Shown in pieces: positions 10,481-22,628 of a DNA stretch of 64,000 nucleotides (its first letter is position 1; each line of letters begins with the position of its first letter). The notes below the pieces were generated by a model. It ran no database searches and was not told the DNA's origin. It saw only the letters and a list, made by a program, of their open reading frames with translations. Location of the stretch: NCBI RefSeq assembly GCF_003073045.1, contig NC_037590.1, forward strand, positions 3,622,016-3,686,015, given 5' to 3'. Source of the DNA: Pomacea canaliculata (lineage: Eukaryota; Mollusca; Gastropoda; Architaenioglossa; Ampullariidae). The position numbers and the translations under genes were made by a program.

Positions 10481-10900
10481 ATTCCTGTTCAGCCATCGTG
10501 CAGGGGCTGAAGGCAGGGAGGGCCGAGCACCAATGGCCCAGCCCTGTCCACGCGGCAAGCCTAAGAGTCAAATCTATTAAGGTAATCAGCTTAAAGAAAC
10601 ACAGTGTACAACACAATGTTAGAACTGTGTCAACTAAATTTGTTTGAAATAAGACAAAGTTCGGAGAGCGTAAGTACGTCTTCCGTACACATTGGTGCAT
10701 CTTAATGGCTATTGAAATATTAAAAAAATTTAAGAAACATGTTGTGCACCCAGCCCGACTCGCTTATATACATGGTCCGTTAGTGCTTACAAGAAGCTCC
10801 AGGGCGATTAAAGTGTGTATGTAGAAAGACCATCGTTTTCTCTTTTGGCCTCTTATTAATCTCTATTTCTCTCTACGATATGAACAGAATGTGCAATCAA
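10480..10900. other. Spacer before the minisatellite, nothing recognised
   Basis: No gene, repeat end or RNA motif was seen. The tandem array begins about 10,920. Confidence 0.45.
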
Positions 10901-10919
10901 ATGGACTAAGCCCCCTCCC

Positions 10920-13055
10920 TCCAATGCTTGCACCCAGTGGCAGGCTGGGGGATTCGGCATGGGGCGGGCAGGACCCCTTGACTGGCACCCAGTGGCAGGC
11001 TGGGGGAGGACCCCTTCGGCACCCAGTGGCAGGCTGGGGCGGCAGGGCGGCAACCCTTGACTGGCACCCAGTGGCAAGGCTGGGGTTGACTGGCACCAGT
11101 GGGCTGGGGCAGGCGGGCACCCCTTGAGGCAGGCTGGGGGATTCGGCATGGGGCGGGCAGGACCCCTTGACTGGCACCAGTGCAGTGGGCAGGGCTGGGC
11201 GGATCGGCATGGGGCGGGCAGGACCCCTTTGACTGGCACCCAGTGGCATGGGCTGGGGATTCGGCATGGGCGGGCAGGACCCCTTGACTGGCACCCAGTG
11301 GCAGGCTGGGGGATTCGGCATGGGCGGGCAGGACCCCTTGACTGGCACCCAGTGGCAGGCTGGGGATTCGGCATGGGCGGGCAGGACCCTTGACTGGCAC
11401 CCAGTGGCAGGCTGGGATTCGGCATGGGCGGGCAGGACCCCTTGACTGGCACCCAGTGGCAGGCTGGGGGATTCGCATGGGGCGGGCAGGACCCCTTGAC
11501 TGGCACCCAGTGGCAGGCTGGGGGATTCGGCATGGGGCGGGCAGGACCCCTTGACTGGCACCAGTGGCAGGCTGGGGGATTCGGCATGGGGCGGGCAGGA
11601 CCCTTGACTGGCACCCAGTGGCAGGCTGGGGGATTCGGCATGGGCGGGCAGGACCCCTTGACTGGCACCCAGTGGCAGGCTGGGGATTCGGCATGGGGCG
11701 GGCAGGACCCCTTGACTGGCACCCAGTGGCAGGCTGGGGGATTCGGCATGGGGCGGGCAGGACCCCTTGACTGGCACCCAGTGCAGGCTGGGGATTCGGC
11801 ATGGGGCGGGCAGGACCCTTGACTGGCACCCAGTGGCAGGCTGGGGGATTCGGCATGGGGCGGGCAGGACCCCTTGACTGGCACCCAGTGGCAGGCTGGG
11901 GGATTCGGCATGGGGCGGGCAGGACCCCTTGACTGGCACCCAGTGGCAGGCTGGGGGATTCGGCATGGGGCGGGCAGACCCCTTGACTGGCACCAGTGGC
12001 AGCTGGGATTCGGCATGGGGCGGGCAGGACCCCTTGACTGGCACCCAGTGGCAGGCTGGGGATTCGGCATGGGCGGGCAGGACCCCTTGACTGGCACCCA
12101 GTGGCAGGCTGGGGGATTCGGCATGGGGCGGGCAGGACCCCTTGACTGGCACCCAGTGGCAGGCTGGGGGATTCGGCATGGGCGGGCAGGACCCCTTGAC
12201 TGGCACCCAGTGGCAGGCTGGGGATTCGGCATGGGGCGGGCAGGACCCCTTGACTGGCACCCAGTGCAGGCTGGGGGATTCGGCATGGGGCGGGCAGGAC
12301 CCCTTGACTGGCACCCAGTGGCAGGCTGGGGGATTCGGCATGGGGCGGGCAGGACCCCTTGACTGGCACCCAGTGGCAGGCTGGGGATTCGGCATGGGGC
12401 GGGCAGGACCCCTTGACTGGCACCCAGTGGCAGGCTGGGGATTCGGCATGGGGCGGGCAGGACCCCTTGACTGCACCCAGTGGCAGGCTGGGGGATTCGG
12501 CATGGGGCGGGCAGGACCCTTGACTGGCACCCAGTGGCAGGCTGGGGGATTCGGCATGGGCGGGCAGGACCCCTTGACTGGCACCCAGTGGCAGGCTGGG
12601 GGATTCGGCATGGGGCGGGCAGGACCCTTGACTGGCACCCAGTGGCAGGCTGGGATTCGGCATGGGGCGGGCAGGACCCCTTGACTGGCACCCAGTGGCA
12701 GGCTGGGGATTCGCATGGGCGGGCAGACCCCTTGACTGGCACCCAGTGGCAGGCTGGGGGATTCGCATGGGGCGGGCAGGACCCCTTGACTGGCACCCAG
12801 TGGCAGCTGGGGATTCGGCATGGGCGGGCAGACCCCTTGACTGCACCCAGTGGCAGGCTGGGGATTCGGCATGGGGCGGGCAGGACCCCTTGACTGGCAC
12901 CCAGTGGCAGGCTGGGATTCGGCATGGGCGGCAGGACCCCTTGACTGGCACCCAGTGGCAGGCTGGGGATTCGCATGGGCGGGCAGGACCCCTTGACTGG
13001 CACCCAGTGGCAGGCTGGGGGATTCGGCATGGGGCGGGCAGGACCCCTTGACTGG
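10920..13055. repeat. 55-bp minisatellite, about 39 copies
   Basis: Repeating unit in three parts: ggggattcggcatggggcgg, gcaggaccccttgactggca, cccagtggcaggctg, 53-55 bp with one- or two-base length differences mainly in G and C runs. The first few copies (10,920-11,250) are the most degenerate. The unit lacks stop codons in several frames, so frames over 1,000 codons long stay open on the minus strand; these are a repeat artefact, not genes. Each unit has G runs of 5, 4 and 3, giving G-quadruplex potential on the plus strand. Confidence 0.95.
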
Positions 13056-15600
13056 CACCCATGGCTGGGGATTCGGCATGGGGCGGCAGGACCCCTTGAC
13101 TGCACCCATGCTGGGGGGATTCGGCATGGGGCGGGCAGGACCCCTTGACTGGCACCCATCTGGGGATCGGCATGGGGCGCAGGACCCCTTGACTGGCACC
13201 CATGGGGGATTCGGCATGGGCGGCAGGACCCCTGACTGGCACCCATCTGGGATTCGGCATGGGCGGGCAGGACCCCTTGACTGCACCATCTGGGGATTCG
13301 GCATGGGGCGGGCAGGACCCCTTGACTGGCACCCATCTGGGGATTCGGCATGGCGGGCAGACCCCTTGACTGGCACCCATCTGGGGATTCGCATGGCGGC
13401 AGACCCCTTGACTGGCACCCATCTGGGGGATTCGCATGGGGCGGCAGGACCCCTTGACTGCACCCATGGCTGGGGATTCGGCATGGGGCGGGCAGGACCC
13501 CTTGACTGGCACCCATCTGGGGGATTCGCATGGGCGGGCAGGACCCCTTGACTGGCACCCATCTGGGATTCGGCATGGGGCGCAGACCCTGACTGCACCC
13601 ATCTGGGGGATTCGCATGGGGCGGGCAGACCCCTTGACTGCACCCATCTGGGGATTCGGCATGGGGGCAGGACCCCTTGACTGGCACCCATCTGGGGGAT
13701 TCGGCATGGCGGCAGGACCCTTGACTGGCACCCATCTGGGGATTCGGCATGGGGCGGGCAGGACCCCTTGACTGGCACCCATCTGGGGGATTCGGCATGG
13801 GGCGGCAGGACCCCTTGACTGCACCCATGGCTGGGGATTCGGCATGGCGGGCAGGACCCCTTGACTGGCACCCATCTGGGGATTCGGCATGGGCGGGCAG
13901 GACCCCTTGACTGCACCCATCTGGGGGATTCGGCATGGCGGGCAGGACCCCACTTGACTGCACCCATCTGGGATTCGGCATTGGGGCGGGGATTCAGGAC
14001 CCCTACTGCACCAGATTCGGCATGGCGCAGGACCCCTTGACTGACCCATCTGGGGATTCGGCATGGGGCGGCAGGACCCCTTGACTGGCACCCATCTGGG
14101 GGATTCGGCATGGGCGGCAGGACCCCTTGACTGGCACCCATCTGGGGATTCGCATGCAGGGGCGGGCAGGACCCCTTGACTGGCACCCATCTGGGGATTC
14201 GGCATGGGGCGGGCAGGACCCTTGACTGCACCCATCTGGGGATTCGGCATGGGCGGCAGGACCCCTTGACTGCACCCATCTGGGGGATTCGCATGGCGGC
14301 AGCACCCGACTGGCACCCATCGGGGGATTCGGCACCCCTTGACTGCATGGGGCAGACCCTTGACTGCACCCATCTGGGGATTCGGCATGGGCGGCAGGAC
14401 CCCTTGACTGGCACCCATCTGGGATTCGGCATGGGCGGGCAGGACCCCTTGACTGCACCCATCTGGGGATTCGGCATTGGCGGGCAGGACCCCTGACTGC
14501 ACCCATCTGGGGGATTCGCATGCCCTGGCATCTGGGGGATCGCATGTACCCCTTGACTGGCACCCATCTGGGGATTCGGCATGCGGCAGGACCCCTTGAC
14601 TGGCACCCATCTGGGGATTCGCATGGCGGCGGGCAGACCCCTGACTGGCACCCATCGGGGGATGGGGATTGACTGCATGGGCGGGGCGGGCAGGACCCCT
14701 TGCTGGCACCCATCTGGGATTCGCATGGCGGGCAGGACCCTTGACTGGGATTCACCCATGGGATTCGGCATGGCGGAACCCTTGACTGCACCCATCTGGG
14801 ATTCGGCACCCCTTGTCTGGGACAGGACCCCTTGACTGCACCCATCTGGGGGATTCGGCATGGCGGGCAGGACCCCTTGACTGGCACCCATCTGGGGATT
14901 CGGCATGGCGGCAGACCCCTTGACTGCACCCATCTGGGGGATTCGGCATGGGGCGGGCAAGGACCCTTGACTGGCACCCATCTGGGGATTCGCATGGCGG
15001 GCAGGACCCCTTGACTGCACCCATCTGGGGATTCGCATGGGCGGGCAGGACCCCTTGACTGGCACCCATCTGGGGATTCGGCATGGGCGGCAGGACCCCT
15101 TGACTGCACCCATCTGGGGGATTCGCATGGGCGGGCAGGACCCCTGACTGCACCCCGCATGGGCAGACCCTTGACTGGCACCCATCTGGGGATTCGGCAT
15201 GGGGGCGGGCAGGACCCCTTGACTGGCACCCATCTGGGGGATTCGGCATGGGCGGGCAGACCCCTTGACTGGCACCCATCTGGGGATTCGGCATGGGGCG
15301 GCAGGACCCCTTGACTGGCACCCATCTGGGGGATCGCATGGGGCGGGCAGGACCCCTTGACTGGCACCCATCTGGGGATTCGCATGGGGCGGCAGGACCC
15401 TTGACTGCACCCATCTGGGGATTCTTGACTGGCACCCATCTGGGATTCGGCAACTGGGCGGGCAGGACCCTGACTGGCACCCATCTGGGGGAATTTCGGC
15501 ATGGGCGGCAGACCCCTTGACTGGCACCCATCTGGGGGATTCGGCATGGGCGGCAGACTTGACTGGCACCATCTGGGGGATGCTCTTGGGCTCTGGGATT
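13056..15600. repeat. 46-48-bp derivative minisatellite, about 54 copies
   Basis: Same unit as the preceding array but the segment cccagtggcaggctgg is shortened to cccatctgg. Transitional forms lie at the boundary: cccatggctgg near 13,060 and cccatgctgg near 13,107. Units vary more in length than in the left array, and irregular or fused units cluster near 14,300-14,850. Confidence 0.95.
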
Positions 15601-17074
15601 CTTGACTGGCTCTGGGGATGGCATCTTGGTCTTTCGCATGGCCCTTGCTGGCACCCATCTGGATATCTGGCTCTGGCTGGCTGGCTCTTGGGCTCTTGCT
15701 CTTGGCTCTTGGCTCTGCTCTTGGCTCTGGCTCTTGGCTCTTGGCTCTTGGCTCTTGGCTCTGGCTCTTGGCTCTTGGCTCTTGGCTCTTGGCTCTTGGC
15801 TCTGGCTCTTGGCTCTTCTCTTGGCTCTTGGCTCTTGGCTCTTGGCTCTTGGCTCTTGCTCTTGCTCTTGGCTCTTGGCTCTTGGCTCTTGGACTCTTGC
15901 TCTTGGCTCTTGGCTCTTGCTCTTGGCTCTTGGTCTTGGCTCTTGGCTCTTGCTCTTGGCTCTTGGCTCTTGGCTCTTGGCTCTTGGCTCTTGCTCTTGG
16001 CTCTTGGCTCTTGGCTCTTGCTCTTGCTCTTGGCTCTTGGCTCTTGGCTCTCTCTTGGCTCTTGGCTCTTGGCTCTTGGCTCTTGCTCTTGGCTCTTGGC
16101 TCTTGGCTCTGGCTCTTGCTCTTGGCTCTTGGCTCTTGCTCTTGGCTCTTGGCTCTTGGCTCTTGGCTCTTGGCTCTTGGCTCTTGGCTCTTGGCTCTTG
16201 GCTCTTGGCTCTTGGCTTGGCTCTGGCTCTTGGCTCTTGGCTCTTGGCTCTTGGCTCTTGGCTCTTGCTCTTGGCTCTTGGCTCTTGGCTCTGGCTCTTG
16301 GCTCTTGGCTCTTGCTCTTGCTCTTGGCTCTTGGCTCTTGGCTCTTGGCTCTTGGCTCTTGGCTCTTGGCTCTTGGCTCTTGGCTCTTGCTCTTGGCTCT
16401 TGGCTCTTGCTCTTGCTCTTGCTCTTGCTCTTGCTCTTGGCTCTTGGCTCTTGCTCTTGCTCTTGGCTCTTGGCTCTTGCTCTTGGCTCTTGGCTCTTGC
16501 TCTTGCTCTTGCTCTTGCTCTTGCTCTTGGCTGGCTCTTGGCTCTTGCTCTTGCTCTTGCTCTTTGGCTCTTGCTCTTGGCTCTTGCTCTTGCTCTTGCT
16601 CTTTGCTCTGCTCTTGCTCTTGGCTCTTGGCTCTGCTCTTGCTCTTGCTCTTGCTCTTTGCTCTTTCTTTGCTCTTTGCTCTTTCTCTTTGCTCTTTGCT
16701 CTTTCTCTTTGCTCTTTCTTGCTCTTTGCTCTTTGCTCTTTGCTCTTGCTCTTTGCTCTCTTGCTCTTGCTCTTGCTCTTTGCTCTTTCTTTGCTCTTTG
16801 CTCTCTTCTTTGCTCTTTTGCTCTTTGCTCTTTGCTCTTTCTTGCTCTTTGCTCTTTGCTCTTTGCTCTTTGCTCTTTGCTCTTTCTTTGCTCTTTCTTT
16901 TGCTCTTTGCTCTTTGCTCTTTGCTCTTTGCCCTTTGCTCTTTCTTTGCTCTTCTCTTTGCTCTTTGCTCCTTTGCTCTTCTCTTTGCTCTTCTCTTTGC
17001 TCTTCTCTTTGCTCTTCGCTCTTCTGCTCTTTGCGCTCTTCGCTCTCGCTCTTCGCTCTTCGCTCTTCGCTCTT

Positions 17075-17138
<64 letters not shown>
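15600..17138. repeat. Heptamer array drifting from CTCTTGG to CTCTCCG
   Basis: Tandem 6-7-bp units change along the array: mainly CTCTTGG with CTCTTG from about 15,680 to 16,640, CTCTTTG from 16,640 to about 16,990, CTCTTCT/CTCTTCG at about 16,990-17,065, and perfect CTCTCCG at 17,080-17,138. Translation gives Leu/Ala/Ser or Glu/Arg/Lys low-complexity frames on either strand with no gene context. Confidence 0.95.
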
Positions 17139-17790
17139 AAACTTCATCATCATTGTAATCATCATCAAAAATCATCATAATCAAACATCATCAGCATCAA
17201 CAATAATCATCGTCATCATCAACGACAAACATCATCAATAATCATCAGCAGCAGCTATAAATTATCATGGTCATCAATTATCATCATCAAACGTCATTAT
17301 CATCTTCTTCAACAATCATTATCAATAACCATCATCATCAGTAATAGTTTATCATGGCCATCATTGTCACCATCAAACATCATCAACAGCAAACATCATC
17401 AACAGCAAACATCATCATCATCATCAACAGCAGCAAACATCATCATCATCAACAGCAAACATCATCATCATCAACAGCAAACATCATCAGCAGCAGCAGC
17501 AGCAAACATCATCATCATCAACAGCTTACATCATCATCATCAACAGCAATCATCATCATTATCAGCAGCAGCAATTGTCACCATCATCAACAGCAATCAT
17601 CATCATCATCATCCTCTTCTTCTTCTTCTTCTTCTTCTTCAATAAAGTTATCATCAATAATCATCATCATTAGCTCTAGTCATTAGATTCGTCATCATCA
17701 TTATCATCACCATCAAACATCATCATCATCTTCTTCAACAAACATCATCATCTTCTTCAACAAACATCATTAACAAACATCATGATGGCT
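17139..17790. repeat. CAT/CAG triplet-rich microsatellite tract
   Basis: Irregular (ATC)n/(CATCAT)n mixed with CAACAG and CAGCAG blocks; a 19-20-base motif caacagcaaacatcatcat recurs at 17,395-17,520. A short (TTC)n run lies at 17,610-17,640. No gene context. Confidence 0.9.
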
Positions 17791-17959
17791 GATGGCTGAC
17801 ATCATTGCACATGCATGACTGTAAACCATAGTATCTCAATGTCATAGATGACTTTAAACCTCTTCGTCATTCAGTTTAGTTACACAACTGTTAGTTTAAT
17901 AGTTTCCACAATTCTCACTTACAGTTTACATTCTGTCAAGGAAGGTTCCCATTAAATCA

Positions 17960-18430
<471 letters not shown>

Positions 18431-18479
18431 TCTTCCTTGACAACTCTCCTACGCTGCAGTTGACGAGGCCAACCCACCA

Positions 18480-18760
18480 CCCACCCACCCACCCGGCTGA
18501 CGATGTGCTCATCTCAGACTAGCGAGTGTCGACTAGGCGGACACACCTGTTCACGACATACACACTGGCAAACTCCTTAACAGTGAGGGCTGACGAGACA
18601 GACTTACCTGACTGCTGACGATAGACTTCAGTAGCCACGAGCCGCAGGTGATGACGAGGCAGATACACCCGGCTGGCGACGATACACTTCAATAACCAGG
18701 CACAGCGGGTGCTGACTGGGCAGAGACACCTAGCTTCTGACGATGTTCTTCCAATCGTCG
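18480..18760. repeat. Degenerate ~60-90-bp tandem repeat
   Basis: The motif (c/g)gct(g)acgat recurs at about 18,493, 18,617, 18,672 and 18,737, each followed by a similar cttc/catc stretch and a cagacaca-like end. Copies are divergent. Confidence 0.5.
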
Positions 18761-18764
18761 TTCC

Positions 18765-18850
18765 TTTCCTTGTTAATTCCTTGTCCTAGGTAATTCCTCT
18801 GCCGGGTAATTCCTCCTAAAAGATAATTCCTCTCTATGGTAATTCCTGAA
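18765..18850. repeat. Short tandem repeat with ggtaattcct core
   Basis: Five occurrences of (g)taattcct at roughly 16-20-bp spacing (ttaattcct, gtaattcct, gtaattcct, ataattcct, gtaattcct). No function seen. Confidence 0.7.
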
Positions 18851-19883
18851 ATGCTTATTTGGCTAATGAATATTCGTTTTGAACTTTATCACTATTACAA
18901 TAACAACCACAACCACAACAACTCTTTCCATTTTCAACATTTATACACACATTAAATAAGTTTACACCATTCATTCACCTACATGGAGATAGCCACAGCA
19001 ATCACTGAAGCGCCCGCTGTCTACTTCTCTGTTCTTTTCTTACCTGTTATCTTTCTTAAAGTGGTTGTGGTCACAGTATAAACACCAAACACAGTATAAA
19101 CACCAAATAATTCTACTCAGACAACTCGCACAGAGACAACTCAATGCTAACTTCACCCTCTCGCACTTCTCAGTTCCACGCTAAGAATGTCAAGCTTCTT
19201 ATACTTGTTCTCGCGTCTGTCTACTTGCTAATCACAAGATATGGATGACATCATGGGACTATGTTCAATGACTAGTGGCCACACTGACAAATTAGACAAA
19301 GTTGAAGATAACACTTACCATTGCCGTCAGTCCGTGGTCTCCCGATGTCCAATGCTCTCACAAATCTCAGCGCCAGCAATGTTCTTCTCCTCCCACTCAC
19401 TGTCGGCAGGTGAGCTGTCACACTAGCAATCACACTAGCACACCACTGCACATGTTGCCATAGAAACACCAATGCTGGTAGACATTCCAGACTCTTTTGC
19501 CAGGACATTCGTGGAAACGTCGACAGGATGCTTGATTCCTAGGCGACCGACAAGGGAAGAAACTCCAGGGCTACCCGGATCGGTGCGAGCTACCCAGCCC
19601 TCACTCGGTTGACAGTCACCCCTGGGTGGGGCCGGTGTAAGAAGGCTCTCAGGCCCTCCTGTAGTTAGGGATCCGTTTCAGCGGGTCTTCCTTAACTGTT
19701 CCTCCACATTAGTTCCTGTAACTTAATTACTAATGAGACTCTATCATTCACTGCTACTATTAAATATCATTTATTATTTATCTCCCTGAGTTAAACTCAT
19801 CACGTGATTTCGGATTGAACGTTAAGATTTTTCTCATGAAACAATTTAACAATGCTTTTGCCGTGAAATCAGAATTTAGAATT
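18851..19883. other. Intergenic, nothing recognised
   Basis: Short frames only, no protein similarity recognised. A GC-richer segment at 19,530-19,690 has no clear identity. Confidence 0.4.
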
Positions 19884-20030
19884 CAAATCAAATCAAAATC
19901 AAATCAAATCAAAACAGACTTTATTGTCTGCCCAGGAGGACAGAAAATTGTCTTTGCTCACATACCCATACAGACATTTAACAAACAGTTAGGAGTAAGA
20001 GTGAGGAGTAAAATAGTGTTGATTGCACCA
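19884..20030 (-). mobile_element. LINE 3' end, inverted copy of the 6.9-kb tail
   Basis: Begins with a (aatca)n-like tail, then gactttattgtctg, ggacagaaaattgtc and tacagacatttaac. It matches the inverse of 6,930-7,090 with substitutions. Only the 3' untranslated end is present. Confidence 0.6.
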
Positions 20031-20491
20031 GTCCATCAAGGCAGTGTATGTTTATCCTAACAGTTCAGGACAACATAAACACATATTTGTTTACCTTGAC
20101 TGGGCAAGGAGCTAAAAGCACAGATTCCCCTGTCTGTATTCACACCTGTACAGGTAGGACCAAGCGTCTCGGCGCCTGCGTTGGGAATGTCACTCACTGT
20201 TCACTGAGCGAAAAACCTGGAGGTGAGCTATCGTTGCTAGTGTCAAGTGTCATCAGTTCAGGTATGCTCCTGCACGGGGTTGGTAACAACTACAACCTTT
20301 TTTTTTTCTTTTATTTTCACGCGGTACACATACTCGCACACACTCGCACACATTCTTGAACTACGCTCACAAGGGAAATAAGACATTTTCCTGACACACA
20401 ACATTATCCTTATCTTGTAATCATCTTGTAACTAGCACTTCTTTTGCTTAGTTTATTTTTTACTCTTTTGTTTATGTTTGTATGTGAGCAC

Positions 20492-21546
20492 ACTTGTTAG
20501 TATCGTACAAGATGAAGAGCGTTTAAGGTATGTTGTCATTCCAAAATACAGATATAAAAATTAAATATATTAAAACAGAAGAAAAAAATTGTCAGTCTCT
20601 CACTGTTTTAAATTGTTTATTTTAATTTGTCTGAATTTTTGTTATCTTTATCAAGATGCATCCTGAGGAAATTTTTGTTTACAAGTAAATCACACTAGAA
20701 AAGGAAGCATGCACAAGTTGACTTTTTCTGTTCATTTATTCCTCCTAGTCTTTCCGTCTACATTCTGACGCGTTTCTGTTACGTTTACACCAGATACAAC
20801 GATGTCTCTAATTATAATAATTTATATTTTTGATATCGAGTCGGTTATTAGCAGTGATAGCGTGTGGGATAACCGTTACCGACAACCCAGGTTCTTAGTT
20901 GTAATACACACACCCATACACACAAACAAAAAGAATAAATAGAAACGGGAGACTGACGCACGAGTTAAATATAAGTTAAAAGACTTTCGTTTATCTGAAA
21001 TCTTTATGAGGATCACACAGCATAATCATTTTCTTTCAATGGAAAACAGAAGCGAAATCGGATTGGTTCACAAGTCCTTTATTTTCCAAGACATGAACTG
21101 TAATCTTGTGTCCAAAAAAACGTGATTTCAGCATAAGACACCCGAGTGACAGCCAAAAGAATGTTTAGGCATGCGGACTTAATCGTGCATCTTCAACTAA
21201 TAATAATAATCATAATTTTCTGGAAATAGCAGTAATCAAATGCAACTTTTTCTATACAATCTTTCGTAAGCCTATGCTTTTACAATCTATTTTTAATTTA
21301 GTCATACACACAAGTGTTACACAGACACCACTACTACCCTTCCAAATACATTCACGCATCAGTTACATGAAGATTTCGAGTTCCTGTCATTGATGTCTTT
21401 CAACCTGTTGTTACATGCTGCCAATAGGTGTAGTCACTTTTCTACGGCTTGTTCGTATCTCTGCAAGATAAAAAAACATTTTAAGCATGTTGTCATTCCA
21501 CAATACAGCCTGTGTGTGGTTTATGGTCTTGGTGGTTCTCGGCTCC
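20492..21546. repeat. Two copies of the repeat also seen at 9.7 kb
   Basis: 20,492-20,558 and 21,449-21,546 share tatgttgtcattccaaaatac (one difference per copy) and adjoining bases with each other and with 9,691-9,790. A second similarity links about 20,600-20,660 and 22,060-22,115 (aaattgtttattttaat ... tatcaagat). The rest of 20,030-22,160 shows nothing recognisable. Confidence 0.5.
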
Positions 21547-22161
21547 AATTGTCTCATTCTTGTAAAGCTTTAAAGTTTATTTCTTGCTGTAGTCACTTAT
21601 ATCTCTGTCTTTCTCTTCCTTAAATATTGATAAATCAGATTTGTAAAACAAATAATTTGTGTGGATGTGATCTCAATGCGCTGAGCACAAACGAATAAAC
21701 AGCAATAAACCATAAAACAAATTTTGGTGTAAAGTTTATACCAGTCTCTTTGATAACGTTTTCAAAGGTCCACCTGAAATTAAAATGTTGTTCAATTACT
21801 TACTTAAGCTATTTAAATAATACTCAAGCTAATAACCTGAGCATTTTGACTATGTGCATTTACTAAACAACTCATTCAAACTGGCAGAGGAGAAACTAAT
21901 CAAAGGGACGTAAGAAACATAAAAAAAAAATATTTCGCTTGTTATCTCCCATTCTTCAGTGTTTTGTTTGTTACCTGATCCGCACTGAAAATTTGTTTTC
22001 TCAAGATATATATATAATCAAGTCTTTAAAAGAAGAAAGGAGAAGTCGATGTTTGCTCCCTTACTGAAATTGTTTATTTTAATCGATCTCTTTTGTTTTC
22101 TTTACCAAGATAACCCCTACGCTACGGAGACGGTACGTGCTCGCGATCTTACTACTGTAAC

Positions 22162-22465
22162 CTACTTGTAGTTTAACATTGTCTCGGTTGTTTTTGGGCC
22201 CTCGTTTATTTTGCCTTTGCCTGTCATTAGTTTTAGGCCTTGAGTTATTTTGCATGTCGCTATAAGCTTTATGCAGCCCTTCATAGTGTTTAAAAATTGT
22301 TGAATTAGCCGCAGAACAAGTTTCATGGCTAGCAAAGAGTGAAGCCGAGGCTTCGCTCAGCGTGTCAACGTCGCTGACGTCACACTTCCGAAGGCTCCCG
22401 AAGATTTTCCTTTCACTGAGACTTTTACAAGAAAGAAATCAGCGGCCCAGCTTCTCGTGCTGGGG
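22162..22465 (-). repeat. Dispersed repeat copy C with a 54-codon ORF
   Basis: Inverted copy of the 6.3-6.6-kb repeat. From ATG at 22,326 a frame of 54 codons runs to TAG at 22,162: MKLVLRLIQQ, MKGCIKLIAT, CKITQGLKLM, TGKGKINEG and an extra TTETMLNYK. Across the first 45 codons it differs from copy A at about 6 residues and 6 silent codons with no indel. It ends right beside the hAT transposon. No signal peptide or known domain is evident. Confidence 0.6.
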
Positions 22466-22628
22466 AGGAACACTCAGGGCCGGCGCTAGGCTGTGTTGCG
22501 CCCTAGGCGAAAGAAAAATTCTGCGCCGCCCCCCCCCCCCCCCCCCACACACACACACCTCACAAAAAGTGAACCATGTTATATCATTTATTTTGCAATT
22601 TATTTAGTCCTATTCATGAAATTGATGC

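Noticed and set aside
15600-17138. Telomere repeat
   Set aside because: The heptamer is neither TTAGGG nor a known telomeric variant and is embedded between other arrays.
10856-17168. Frames of 1,041, 1,267 and 2,101 codons on the minus strand
   Set aside because: They lie wholly in tandem repeats lacking stop codons, overlap one another in different frames, and have no domain, promoter or splice support.
15517-17241. Leu/Ser/Ala-rich plus-strand frames of more than 500 codons
   Set aside because: Translation of a heptamer repeat; three overlapping frames are open at once.
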